Below, piece by piece: positions 46,860 to 57,999 of a stretch of DNA of 64,000 nt. Source of the DNA: Zanthoxylum bungeanum (taxonomy: Eukaryota; Streptophyta; Magnoliopsida; Sapindales; Rutaceae). A program made the translations under genes and the position numbers. Each line of letters opens with the position of its first letter. Positions within the stretch are counted from its first letter, which is position 1. The stretch is taken from the NCBI GenBank assembly GCA_019454045.1, contig SKCR01031864.1, forward strand, positions 1 through 64,000, read 5' to 3'. Under the pieces are notes generated by a model. The model was not told the DNA's origin. It saw only the letters and a program-made list of their open reading frames with translations, and ran no database searches.

Positions 46860-47634
46860 CATTTTTTCTTAAGTCGACAATTCTTTCTTTCTTTCTTTCT
46901 TTCTTACAACTACACACGCATTCCATTAGATTTCTTTCTCAAATCATCAATAATGTTTTGGGCACATATTGTCAATTCAGATGTCATCGCTTTTGCTACA
47001 ATCATCCTCTCATATAATTATTTCTGCATTGTTTGTCTAAAAATTCGACAACATGAGTAATCGGTAATTTACGTGCTTCATTCGTCAGAGCATTAGAGCT
47101 CCATGTGATATTGGTGGTAAGTATACTATATCTCATACCATCAAAATGAGCTCGACTCCAATTTGATACACCAACATCCTCCAGTAACTATTTAGCGGTA
47201 CCCGAGTGTATTACCGATAATCCACAAATATGCTTATCAAACACAATCAGATCATATAATTTCGCAGCTATTATAAATACTAACTTAAAGTTATCATATT
47301 CCACAGTAGACATCTTGAAATATTTCTTGATATTACCTTAGACAAGGTAAAAATAAATACCATGTGTTATAGTAGGAAATTCTTTGTAAACAGCCTTTTG
47401 AATGTATTTGCATCAATAAGAAATGAATACTAACTCTGGTACTTCCCCAATAACTTCGTGTAATTTCCTCATGAACCATTCATAAGATGCATCATCTTTG
47501 GACTCCATAATCCCAAGAGCAATAGGGAAAATCTGATTATTTCCATCTAAACATGTTGCAATTAACATCATTCCCTTATATATTCCCTTCAGATGAGACC
47601 CATCCACAACAACTACCACTCTTATGTTGGGACA
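46860..47634 (-). pseudogene. MURA transposase (MULE DDE domain), truncated by B3
   Basis: MURA cuts and pastes Mutator-like elements. Reading leftwards from 47634: VVVVDGSHLKGIYKG with the first catalytic Asp, CLDGNNQIFPIALGIMESK, ASYEWFMRKL, and ELVFIS. Then TAT TGA stands where the family has Asp-Arg, so the second catalytic Asp has become Tyr and CGA has become TGA (near 47416). Continuing in frame: YIQKAVYKEFP, FKMSTVEYDNFKLVFIIAAK, SNWSRAHF, TTNITWSSNALTNEARKLPI, matching the C-terminal half of MURA. The N-terminal half was separated by B3, inserted at 47634/47635. A TTTC microsatellite (46888-46907) lies at the 3' end. Confidence 0.8.
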
Positions 47635-50020
47635 GTTGTGGAACCCCTAGGGTCAGATTACTGCCCGCGCAGCGGAAAAATGGGTCTAACCCGTGGATAT
47701 CTATCATGGGTGTAATTTTAAAAAATTTAATGAAATACTATTTTCCACTATGAATGTATAGGAAAAATCTGAGAGTGAATCGGAGTTCGGAAACTCCAAA
47801 ACAAAGAAAAACAAATTCAGTGCGCGTGACGCGAGAAGCGCGAGCTACAGTGCGCGCGCACTGTAGCGCGAGCTAGGCAGTAATTTTTTTTTTGGTTTTA
47901 ATTGTTTTCGGCTTTCCTAGACACTTTCAAAACACCCGAAATTAATTTTAACATCAAAACCAACATCAACACATGTTATAAAAATTAAGTTTTTTAAAAT
48001 AATAAATATTTTACAAAAACATAAATTTATTCTAAATACGCACTTGTGTAAATTTTGAATCTAATCATAAACCAATTTTAGAAACCCATTAAGAAATGTC
48101 TCATGAAAAATTCTAGTTCACCTAAAGGTGATCAAATGATTCTAGAATGGTAGCCTTAGCTCTAAGCTTTTAATCTTGAGTTCTAACTCTTATTAATTGT
48201 TCCATGTCCAACATGAATATATTTGACCTAATTACAAGTATGTTGTGTTTATACTTCTAAAGTATCCTAACATAATTTATTAGCCTTATTTCAACATTAA
48301 GTTATGTGATCATGCATCCAATACATATTTCATAACTTAAGAGCATTTTAAACTTACCTAGAAAGCTTGAAGCAAAGATCCAATTTCTTTGACTTTCTTG
48401 AAATGGTGGGAGAACTTCCACAGTGTTGCAAGCTTTTCTTCAAGATCCAACCTTGATTCCAATGCTAGCAAGCTTCATAAATTCTCTTAGATGAAATGTT
48501 ATAGAGACCTCGCAAGCTTCTCTAAACATTTCTCTAACATTGGCTAATTTTCTCTAAGAAATACTTGTGCATAGCTTTCACAAATTCTTACCTTGCTTAA
48601 GCTTAATTAAAACCTTCCTAAAGCTTGCTATTTATAGCAAAACTTGGGCAATTTTTAATCAATAAATGTCTTATCAAATATTAGGTATTCTTAATTAAAT
48701 TCATCCAAATATTCAAAATTAGGTGTGACTAATCCCATTTTCTACCACTTTCACTTAAATAAATTAAATCAAGACAATATTTACTTAATGGATTAGTTCA
48801 ATGTCTACCACTTTGATTTAATCCAATTAAATCAAGACATATAGATTTACACCTATTAATATAAATTTGGAATTACCAAAATATCCTCAAATGGTAGAGA
48901 TATTTATGAATTTACAATTAAGCCATTTGTGTAATTTTGATTTAATCCAATTAATCCAAATAGGTCAAAGTAAATAATCAATGTTATCCAATAACACTTG
49001 ATTATCTTGGTTGATAATTATAATATCTAATATTATCTTTTATCAAAATTAATCGGTTACCCAAGTGCTCAACGAGTACACTTAATATTGGGAATCTCTA
49101 AGTTCAGAAATGTTCGTCAAATAAGCCTAGCTAATATGTACGCAATTCGGCCACCTCCAAATTCGCGAAGAACACGAACGACCTTTCCGAACTATACAAA
49201 TCGAGGTTATCAAATATGTTTAATAATCCCTCCGTCGTAGGCTATCCGAGTTGTGCTTAGGAAACATATAATATACCGTCAAGTTTCCGAGGTGCACATC
49301 TCATGTCGACATGTCCACGATTCTTCATAACTGATGCGATCCACCCTAGGTGATCGACTTTGGCCAAAGCTTTAAGAATCGTGACTTTACTCACATGGAT
49401 ACCTAAAACCCTTATGGTACACATACGGGCCGAAGGATCCTATTTTGCTTCTCACTTGATTACTGAGTGCATCGGTCCACACCCAACGAACATCTAGAGG
49501 CCAGACCAAGAAAGGTTTCTGACATACATGGCATCAAAGTGTGGAGGATCTCACACAAAATCAATGTTATCCTATAGTCAAAGGATTACATATTCTACTC
49601 GACTCGAGGAGATTCTTATTGATGGTGGTGTGTACTTCCAACTATTAGGTATCACCTATGAGTCATTCAGTATTCGCTTCCACGAATACCCACATGTCTA
49701 TACGAGTTTCCAAAATTCATGGTACATCGGTTTAAACCATTGGAACTCCAATTCCAATATACGACATGTGCTAGTCTTCTAGGTTATAGGAATTCGACTG
49801 TATTCCAAAACCAACGACTAGGAATATTTACATTAAGAATAATCTACACCTAGTGTCAAAACTATTCTAAGGTCGATGTGATTCTTAGCATATCTATACA
49901 CCAATCTAATACGCATAATGACAATACCATTAAAAATGTATGAAATGAAAAAGTAGTTATTTTATTAATACATAATAAAATGTACAATTCGGATTGGCAC
50001 TCCAAGCACCAACTCCATCA
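47635..50020 (-). repeat. 3' LTR of copia element B3
   Basis: On the minus strand it starts TGATGGAGTTGGTGCTTGG (50020) and ends GTCCCAACA (47635); length is 2386 bases. It matches the B1 LTR in the start region and the CCGCTGCG block near the end. A GCAAGTGGAAGTT polypurine tract lies upstream on the minus strand (50022-50034). A 24-base perfect palindrome sits at 47844-47867. No gene is seen. Confidence 0.83.
47844..47867. repeat. 24-base perfect palindrome in the B3 LTR
   Basis: GCTACAGTGCGC followed directly by its reverse complement, in a GC-rich patch (47820-47878) with several CGCGAG and GCGCGA words inside an otherwise AT-rich LTR. Confidence 0.95.
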
Positions 50021-50034
50021 AACTTCCACTTGCT

Positions 50035-50791
50035 TAGTGCCAATCTGGATGATACCGTAGTCTCATCTCCTCCACATGTTTATCGAGTAACTTAGGAGGT
50101 AAGGCTTTTGTAAGCGGGTCTGCTATGTTGTCTTGTCTTTGAACCTTCAAGACCACTATGTCTTTTCGTTCAATTATCTCTCTAATTACGCGGTATTTCC
50201 TTTCCACGTATTTAGACTTGGAATGTGCCCTCAGCTCCTTGTCTGCACGATGGCTCCATTATTATCACAGTACAATGGGATCAAATTCGTAATACTAGGC
50301 ACAACGCCAAGTTATGTGATAAAATTTCTAATCCAAACAGTTTCTTTAGCAGCTTCTGAAGCCGCTATAAATTTCGCCTCAGTGGTGGAATCAGCTATTG
50401 AGCCTTGTTTTGTACAACGCCAACTTACAGCACCACCGTTAAGGGTAACTATGTAAAATGATGTAGATTTTCTATCATCTGTATCTCCTTGGAAGTCGGA
50501 CTCTATATAATCCTAAACTTGTAGCTCATTTTCTCCATATATTAGAAACTTATCCCTAGTACCCTTAAGATATTTAAGGATATGTTTCACGGCTGTCCAA
50601 TGATCATTACCTGGATCAAATTGATATCGACTGGTCACACTGATGCCGAAACTAATGTCAGGTCTAGTACATAGCATAACATACATTATACTTCAAATAC
50701 AAAAAGCACATGGCAAGTTAGACATCCTAACTCTCTCTTCCTCAGTTTGAGGTGCCATTTTCTTCGAAAGATGTATACCATATCCGAAAGG
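50035..50791 (-). pseudogene. Copia element B3: pol remnant (end of RT and RNase H)
   Basis: Read on the minus strand from 50791: GYGIHLSKKMAPQTEEERVRMSN, RPDISF, TSRYQFDPGNDHW, HILKYLKGTRDK, ADSTTEAKFIAASEAAKETVW, CDNNGAI, NIADPLTKALPPKLLDKHVEE and a stop. The order and residues correspond to B1 at 9360-10110. Stops and frame changes interrupt it. It is cut at its upstream side by A1, so the rest of B3 lies right of the window. Confidence 0.85.
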
Positions 50792-52644
50792 TGTTGGATA
50801 ATTATGACCCATAGCATCACTATTTGTAAAAGACATTGTGGTTTTTGTACAAATTAACTATGTGACAATGGAAATTGCTATTTTATCATTTTGTAATTAG
50901 ATTAGTAAATATATATAAATGGTAAAAGTCATTATGATTAGTTCCGGATTATAAGATATGAGACAGTATCAATCCACAAAGGTTTAATCATTAAATATCC
51001 CTAGTTGTAGTATTATCGAGACTGGACATCGATAATGCGGAATATACTAGTATTTCACTTGTGCGTGTTATGGAAGAATAACAGTATAGTTCTTATATAT
51101 TTAAGTATTTGATACTTATGCAAGTGTGATATGAGGTTGTGTTTACCGATGGTACGGAAACAGCTTCGCTCTGGATAGACCCCTCGGAATCCCATTGGTA
51201 GTATGATTATGTGTCTATGGGAATCCGATTCAGGGTAGGTGTATTTGGTCTTAACCTGAGACTTGCATCGCTAATACTTGCGACAATCAATATGCTTTGG
51301 TTTTGGTCGTCCGAGACTTTAACAGGTTCTGTGTACGCCTCTTCTAAGTTTATTGAGAATCGTAGTGTGTTGGGTGTGATGTCAAGAAGGAAGTATCACT
51401 TCAGTCATATGGAGATGATGATCACGCAGGGATTTAGAACTGGTTCTCTATTATGTTACAACTATCGGGATAATATGACAATGTCATGATTATCCGATTA
51501 TAGAGACTAGTTGCTTGTGATTCGATATATGCTTCGTACGGGGCATACATTATTCTAGCCTCAGGACTTGCATGTGACATCTGATACGGGATCACAATAT
51601 ACAATACTACACATACTATGCCTGTCATAGATTATATATTCCTTAAAGAATATTTCTAGAGAATTGGGAAGGCACGGCGCTTTACTAGAAGCCAACCATA
51701 TCTTGTAAATCGGTAAGAACGTGGTACCGGGTACGCCGTGTTCGGATAGTCCGATGACCGAATTTACTGCAACATATCCAGGGATCTCATGGGTCCCTTC
51801 CCGAAGATTCACCGATGACGTATGACTCGAACATAATTAATCTGGGATTAATTACGATGAGAATTTATCTGGGATAAAATTCGATAAGAAGAGAGAGAAC
51901 GATTAAATTGGAATTAATCGATTAAATAACATATTCGATATATTAAATGAAATTATATTTCATAACGGAATTAGAATTGGATTTTAATTTGGGCGAACGA
52001 ATTAATTTAGAATTAATTCGCGAGCGACGTTCGTAATAATTTTCCAAGGCATTATTATTTAATTAAATTGGATTTAATTACTTCGCGACGGAAAATTCAT
52101 TTAATCGGATTAAGTGAACCCGAGCCCAAAGTGTGTTGAGCAAGCCACTTGAATTTTGAATTAAAGTGGGTCCCACCAACTTACATCACTTGTCCATCAA
52201 GTGTCAAAGTTGATTGATGGGAGTAGTTGGAGGCATTAAATGCATTTTTCCCTCTAAAACTTTGCTTAGCCTTTTGGTAAATGATATACAAAAATTTGGT
52301 TTTGACTTTTCATAAGTGGTAATTGATTTTAGAAATCAAAAATATCAAAAAGCCAAATAACTCTCTCATCTCCTCCTTTTGCCGTGAACCACCAAGAACA
52401 AAGGAATGAATTTTGTTGCAATTTTTCTTCCTTATCTAGCACTTAAAGAATCATACAAAGATGATAGGGAAACCTTTCCCATTGAGTTTGGAATCAAACA
52501 TCAAGCTTGGAGCTCAACATACAAATTCAAAGAGGAGCTTGGAGCAACTTCAAAGGAGATAAATTTTATTCTCAACACATCCAACAAACCGATCAAAGTG
52601 AGTATAATTTCTGCTATATTCCTTTGAGTATTCACACATGTTTA
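50792..52644 (+). repeat. 5' LTR of A1, main part
   Basis: It starts TGTTGGATAATTATGACCC directly after B3 sequence. It ends at GTTTA 52640-52644, where A2 is inserted; the last 40 bases are at 63080-63119. Micro-hairpin array at 51838-52110; potential splice donor GTGAGT at 52598-52603. Confidence 0.9.
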
Positions 52645-53699
52645 TGTTGGATAATATGACCCATAGCGTCACTATTTGCACAGATCATTGTGTTGTTGTA
52701 GCAAATTAACTATGTAATAAGGAAATTGCACTCTCATCATTTATGATTAGATCACCATAGATATATAAATGAAGAGAGGTCCCTATGATTAGTTCCTGGA
52801 TTGAGATGATATGAGACAGTATCAGTCCACAAAGGATTAATCATTAAATATCCCTAGCCGTAGTATTATCGAGACTGGACATCGATAATGCGGAATAGGC
52901 TAGTATTGCACTTGTGTGCGTTGTGAGGGCACAACGACATAGTTCTCATATATATAAGTATTGGATACTTATGCAAGTGCGATAGGAGGTCGTGTTTCAC
53001 CGATGGTACGGGAAACAGCTTCGCTCTGGATAGACCCCTCGGAATCCCATTGGTATTATGACTATGTGTCTATGGGAGGCCGAAATCAAGGTAGGTGTGT
53101 ATGGTCTTAACCTGAGACTTACATCGCTAATACTTACGATAATCGATAGACTTTGGTCTTGGTGGTAGGGGACTTTAAACGGGTTCTGTGTACACCACTT
53201 CTGGGTTTATCAGAGAGTCATAGTGTATTGGGTGTGATGTCAAGACGGAAGTGTCACTTCAGTCATATTGGAGTTGATGTCACGCAGGATACGGTACTAG
53301 TGCTCTTGAGTGTTGCGCAACCAATCGGGATATTGTGACCAGGTCATGTATATCCGATTATAGAGACTATGTTACCAGACATCCGACATGTGCTTCGGAC
53401 GGGGCAGACACTTATCCAGCCCCAGCCCTAGCACGTGACTATCCGATATTGGGCCAATATACACAATACTACGGTATACTACGCTTGATACAGATCTATA
53501 TATTCCTGTAAGAATATTTCTGGAGAATTGGGTAGGCATGGCGCTTTGCTAGAAGCCAACCTTGTCTTGTAAATCGATATAAACGTAGTACGAGGTACTT
53601 TACGTGTTCGGACAGTCCGACGATCGTATTTACTGCCAACATATCCGGAGATCTCATGGGTCGGTTCCTGAAGATTCACCGATGACGTATGACTCGCAC

Positions 53700-54040
53700 T
53701 TTGATTAATCTGGGATTAATTCGAAAAGATAGATAGAATTAATCTGGGATTAATTCGATGAGAGAGAAAATTAATCTGGGATTAATTACGGAGATATTTT
53801 ATCTCGGATAAAATATCGTTAAAGAGAGAGAACGATTAATTTGGAATTAATCGGTAAAATTAATATATTCGATATATTAATCGATATTGGATTTTGACGC
53901 GGAATTAAAATTAGATTTTAATTCGGGCGAACGAATTAATTTAGAATTAATTCGTTAGCGACGTGAATAATGATTTCGCTGGGCGTAATCATTTAATTAC
54001 GACGCGACGGAAAATTCGTTAATTTGGAATTAGCGAACCC
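53700..54040 (+). repeat. Micro-hairpin array in A2 5' LTR
   Basis: Nine successive inverted repeats with 3-base loops. Arms include GAATTAATC (loop TGG), GATATTTTATC (loop TCG, 53793-53817), CGATTAATT (loop TGG), ATTAATATAT (loop TCG), GAATTAAAAT (loop TAG), AACGAATTAATT (loop TAG, 53930-53956) and TTCGTTAATT (loop TGG, one G-U pair). Each is followed by its reverse complement. Confidence 0.92.
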
Positions 54041-54298
54041 GAGAGTGATTGCGAGCGCATTCGCATTTCGAATTCGAGCGCGGCACGTGAGTCACATCAA
54101 GCGTCAAATCGTTAGTCGCGTCAATTGTCAAATCAATTGTCACTTTGAGTGATGTGACTTGACAACATGTCACTTTATTAAAGTGATGTGATGTGACTTA
54201 AAGTAAAAGTTGAAATGATGAAAGCCTTTTGCTTTTTTGACTTTTGTACTTGGTAAATGAAAAGGCTTTTGTATTTGATTTTATTTTGGAAATAAAAT

Positions 54299-54308
54299 AT
54301 AAATATAA
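54299..54308 (+). promoter_or_regulatory. Candidate TATA box of the A2 LTR
   Basis: TATAAATATA about 30 bases before a CTCTCTTATC pyrimidine tract, the expected layout of a plant promoter with a start near 54335. This leaves about 450 bases of R plus U5. Confidence 0.45.
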
Positions 54309-54694
54309 GTAAAAACCATTTGCCTTTTCTCTCTTATCTTTCACGGTTTCACGTGAACTTCCTCTCCCTCTCTTTTTCTCTTCTTCTCCCTCACGGTTTT
54401 GGAAACCGATTCTTGTTCTTCAAAATTCTGGGTTCCACCGAATTTTTGAGAAGCAAATCTAAGAAGATGATAAGTGCTAGCACACTCTAGGAGGCATACA
54501 TAGGTGATAGGGAAGTGATTCTTTGAGCTTGGAAAGCTTGAAGCTTGGAGCTTCAATGGAGTCCATGCATGGCCGAAAATGGTGGAGTCCAAACCAGTCC
54601 AAACCGAGCAGCCCACTGTCAAGGAAAGCTACTGCCGAGCTCAATGGAGGATAAAAACGCAGCTTGTGTTCTTCCTAGCATCAAACCCATCAAT

Positions 54695-54700
54695 GTGAGT
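54695..54700 (+). promoter_or_regulatory. Candidate 5' splice donor in U5 of A2
   Basis: GTGAGT about 85 bases before the LTR end. The same position reads GTGAGT or GTAAGT in A0 (7604), A3 5' (33177), A1 (52598), A2 3' (62984) and the solo LTR (minus strand, 16038-16043). Only the A3 3' LTR has lost it. Confidence 0.4.
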
Positions 54701-54786
54701 ATATTCCGCACCTCCTTTGATGTGTTCATATGCGGTTTTTTGTGCATGATTTGTTGATCTTGGGATTTGATTTAAAACTCTAACAA

Positions 54787-54798
54787 TGGTATCAGAGC
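54787..54798 (+). other. Primer-binding site of A2
   Basis: TGGTATCAGAGC one base after the 5' LTR; initiator-Met tRNA type. Confidence 0.93.
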
Positions 54799-57700
54799 TT
54801 TTGATGCATGAAAACCGAATTAGGGTTCTTGAGCAAATTTGGGGCTTTTTTATTTTAGCTTGATTCTGACAAATTGATTGTTCAATAATGTTTGTATATG
54901 ATTGAATTTGAGTTATATGTAATCAATTTGATAAAAAAAATTGATTGGATTTATTTTCCCCAATTTGCTTATTTTTGGTCAAAACTTTAATTTGGGTAAA
55001 CTCGATTTAGGCATGATTTGGTTGAATTGTTTGATGAAGTATGCTTGAATGAGGTTGAATTGAAGTTGTGCATGATCAATTTCAAGAAAATTGGATTAGA
55101 TCAATTTTCCCCAATTCTTTAGGTTGAACATGAAACTTGAAATTGGGTAAAATGTGTTTGAGCATGTTTTAATTGAATTGGATGTTTAAGTATGCTTAAA
55201 ACATGTTTAATTGAGATTGTGTGTGATCAATTTCATGAAATTAGATTGGATTCAATTTTCCCCAAATTGGAGGCTTGGCCGAAAATTACATAACCCTAAT
55301 GTCTTGGTAATTTTGTTTTGTTTGATCATTGGATGACTTAAAACAATTGGTTAATGTTGTTTTGAAGTTCAATTGGATTGAATTTTGATTTGGAACATTT
55401 TTTCCCTTTTAAAGTGGCTTGGCCGAATTTTAAGGGACATGAAATTCATTGTGATTTTGTTGTTTGATTCATTGGATGAGTTGAATTGATTTGGTAAATT
55501 AAGATTGTGGACTCAATTGGATTGAAACCGAATCGAATTGAAAAACCCCTAATTGCCGAGACTTGAAAGCATGTTAATTGGGTTTGATTTTAATGAATTG
55601 TGTTGGACACTATTTGGTTGTCAAAGTGCATGATTAGTTAGGCTAATTGATGTTTTAGAAATGTTAATTGGGTAATTGATTGTGTATTACACTTAGGTTA
55701 ATTAATTGTGAAATTTGGAATTTTATAAGTTAATTAATTAGGGCTTGATTTTGGAAATTGGGCTTGTTGTAGGTTGTAATTGGGCTTTTGAGCTTTGTTG
55801 TAACAAAGTTGGGTTTAGGCAAAATTGGTTAGATCCAATTAGGCCCAAAACCGAATTCAAAAGGTCCAATTATGACTTAATGGACCTTAATTATTTAATT
55901 GGGCCTAATGGGCCAAAATTAATTTAAAGGCTTATGGGGTAACTCCGGATTGGACTTGGTTGCGGGTTTGACCCGAGTTGACCAAAAGTCCACGCCTCAA
56001 GAAATTAATTAAAAGCCCATTGGACTTTAATTAAATTAATATTATGGATATTAATCGGGCTTTGAGACCCGTAACGATTAAATTTGGAATTTAAGTCGTA
56101 AAGGTTTATTTTATAAAGTGTAATATTTAATTTGGAATTAAATAATGAATTAGAATTAAATACGTATTAAATTGGATTTAATTATGTAATTTAATTTAAT
56201 TCGTAGAAATCGTACTTGAGTACGTGTTCGCAATACGAGTTTGACTCGAACAAAATCAAATCTTTGTTTGAACATTGGATGATCACTAATTATCAAGATT
56301 AATTAATTTGATTGATTGATTGATAACATGCTTGTATGAATACATGGTTGTGATGTTTGAATAATGTATATCGGATGGATATTAGCCGGGTTGGGCGATT
56401 TTGGAAATTGTAATAAATTCGATTTATTAAATTGGACCTGCGTGTCCAGCCTTATCACCTTCTTTCTCTTTGTATTCTCTTCTCACCTATTCCCCTCTAT
56501 ATATATGAGGTTTCTTTAGAAGTGTAGTGTAACGGGTAGAAGTAGTACAAGTGCTAGCTTGAGTGAGAAAGGGAGAGATTTGATCTAGGATCAGTGTGTT
56601 AAGTATCCATCCGCATATCATTATTATTTATTTCATACTCGCTTTATTATGTATTTAGAATGCATGTTTAAGGGTGTATGATGATGAGACCTTAACAAGA
56701 TAATTAAATTGGTAGCCATTTGCACGCGAAAACCCTCGTTTTATATTAACAAATATCCTTCCATTGAATGATTCTTGTTCAAGATCCGAAGTTGGCATGG
56801 TTTTTATTGACCAAAGTCAATACCTTTGTCAATCAAGGATGTACTTGAATCATGAGAGTTTTGTTGCATATCGGTGTCTTGTCCAAATCGTGATTTTTAT
56901 TGGCCAAAGTCAAGATCACTTTTTGTCCAATGACATTGATTACGAAACTTTCCTCGTCAATGGGTCCCGCTTAACTGGAATCATTAGGTTTGTTTTTTGG
57001 CCAAAGCCAAGGCCTAGATGATTCAGAGGATAGGGTTAGGAAAATGTAATGGATACATTGACATTATACATATGTTTCGGACTTGGATGTCCACCTAACC
57101 GGATCTAGGAATTGGATGAGATCCAATTGATCATAGAGATCTACCTAAGTTAAATAGCATACAGCTTTTATTGGCCAAAGTCAAGGTTGTGTGTTATTTA
57201 ACGGGATCCTAGCCCACTAGGAAACGCGGTTTCCCGAGTACTCCACAGAGGGTTAGAGACTCGACGAAAAATAGTGGGAGGCAAGTATTGAATTTGCAAC
57301 ATTCGTTCGAATACTCGCTAAACACGCTCATTTTATTTTATTTCGTCATTAGATTAAATGTTAGTTGGACTAATATTTAAATTGTTGTTTTTTATAAACA
57401 GTTGGACTGTATTATACTTGATTATATATAATTGGATTATATTAATCAATATATTTGAATTAATTAATTTCAGTTTACAGTTGATTTTATAATTGGATAT
57501 AGTAATCAATGTAATTGAGGTTAATTAATTTGGATTATATTTGATTATATAGTTGGACTATTATAATCATTATAATATATATAGTACCACTAATCGTTGA
57601 TTAAATAGTTGGACTTTGTAATCAAGATAAGAAATTGAAAAGTTGGATATTTAAAATATAATCTGGGATTAAAATATTTTAAATGATTTAATTTTCAAAT
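54799..57700 (+). other. Long untranslated leader and decayed gag region of A2
   Basis: No gag frame is recognisable in about 2.9 kb. TTGGCCAAAGTCAAG-type motifs stand at 56806, 56900, 56997 and 57171. AGTTGGACTA-type motifs with TAATCA recur between 57362 and 57615, more copies than in A3. The start of the region (GCATGATTTG, TTTTCCCCAATT, several times) is itself weakly repetitive. Confidence 0.6.
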
Positions 57701-57999
57701 TGGGAATAAATAATAAGGTTACTTTATTTGATAAAATAACTTATTGTACGTTACCCCAAAATTAAGCAAATAGTATAGCATAAAATCTTTGGAAGATTTA
57801 TGTGATGATGACTTTAATGCTTAATTAATATACTTACAAATCTCTATCTTTAGATTTAAAAGTATTAAAATTGCAATTAATAATTCTTTGAGAATTGATT
57901 TGACCATTCTAGTGAGAAAAGTCAAAGTTTGCAATTGGGCATGTAGCACAAGGTGCACAGTTTCAATATTCCAAAACCCAAGGCTTGGCCAAAGGTTTG

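Larger units (their letters stand above)
42767..47634. mobile_element. Decayed MULE carrying an Ulp1-type gene (KAONASHI-like)
   Basis: A MURA transposase remnant (minus strand) and a DUF1985-C48 protease remnant (plus strand) lie tail to tail. Clusters of GTCGCAC/GTGCGAC repeats occur before, between and after the coding parts. MULEs with ULP-like genes are known in plants (KAONASHI type). B2 interrupts the left side and B3 cuts the transposase at 47634, so neither end is complete here. Confidence 0.65.
52645..54785 (+). repeat. 5' LTR of A2
   Basis: TGTTGGATAATATGACCC to AAAACTCTAACA. The micro-hairpin array at 53700-54040 is the best preserved in the window; potential splice donor GTGAGT at 54695-54700. 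Confidence 0.95.

Noticed and set aside
49528..49782. 84-codon frame as a gene
   Set aside because: It lies inside the B3 LTR, antisense to the element, with no recognisable domain.
50133..50456. 107-codon plus-strand frame as a gene
   Set aside because: It is the shadow of the minus-strand RNase H region of B3.
54545..54757. Short frames near the ends of A LTRs as conserved peptides
   Set aside because: Their sequences differ between copies (different frames in A0, A3 and A2), so conservation is at the DNA level only.
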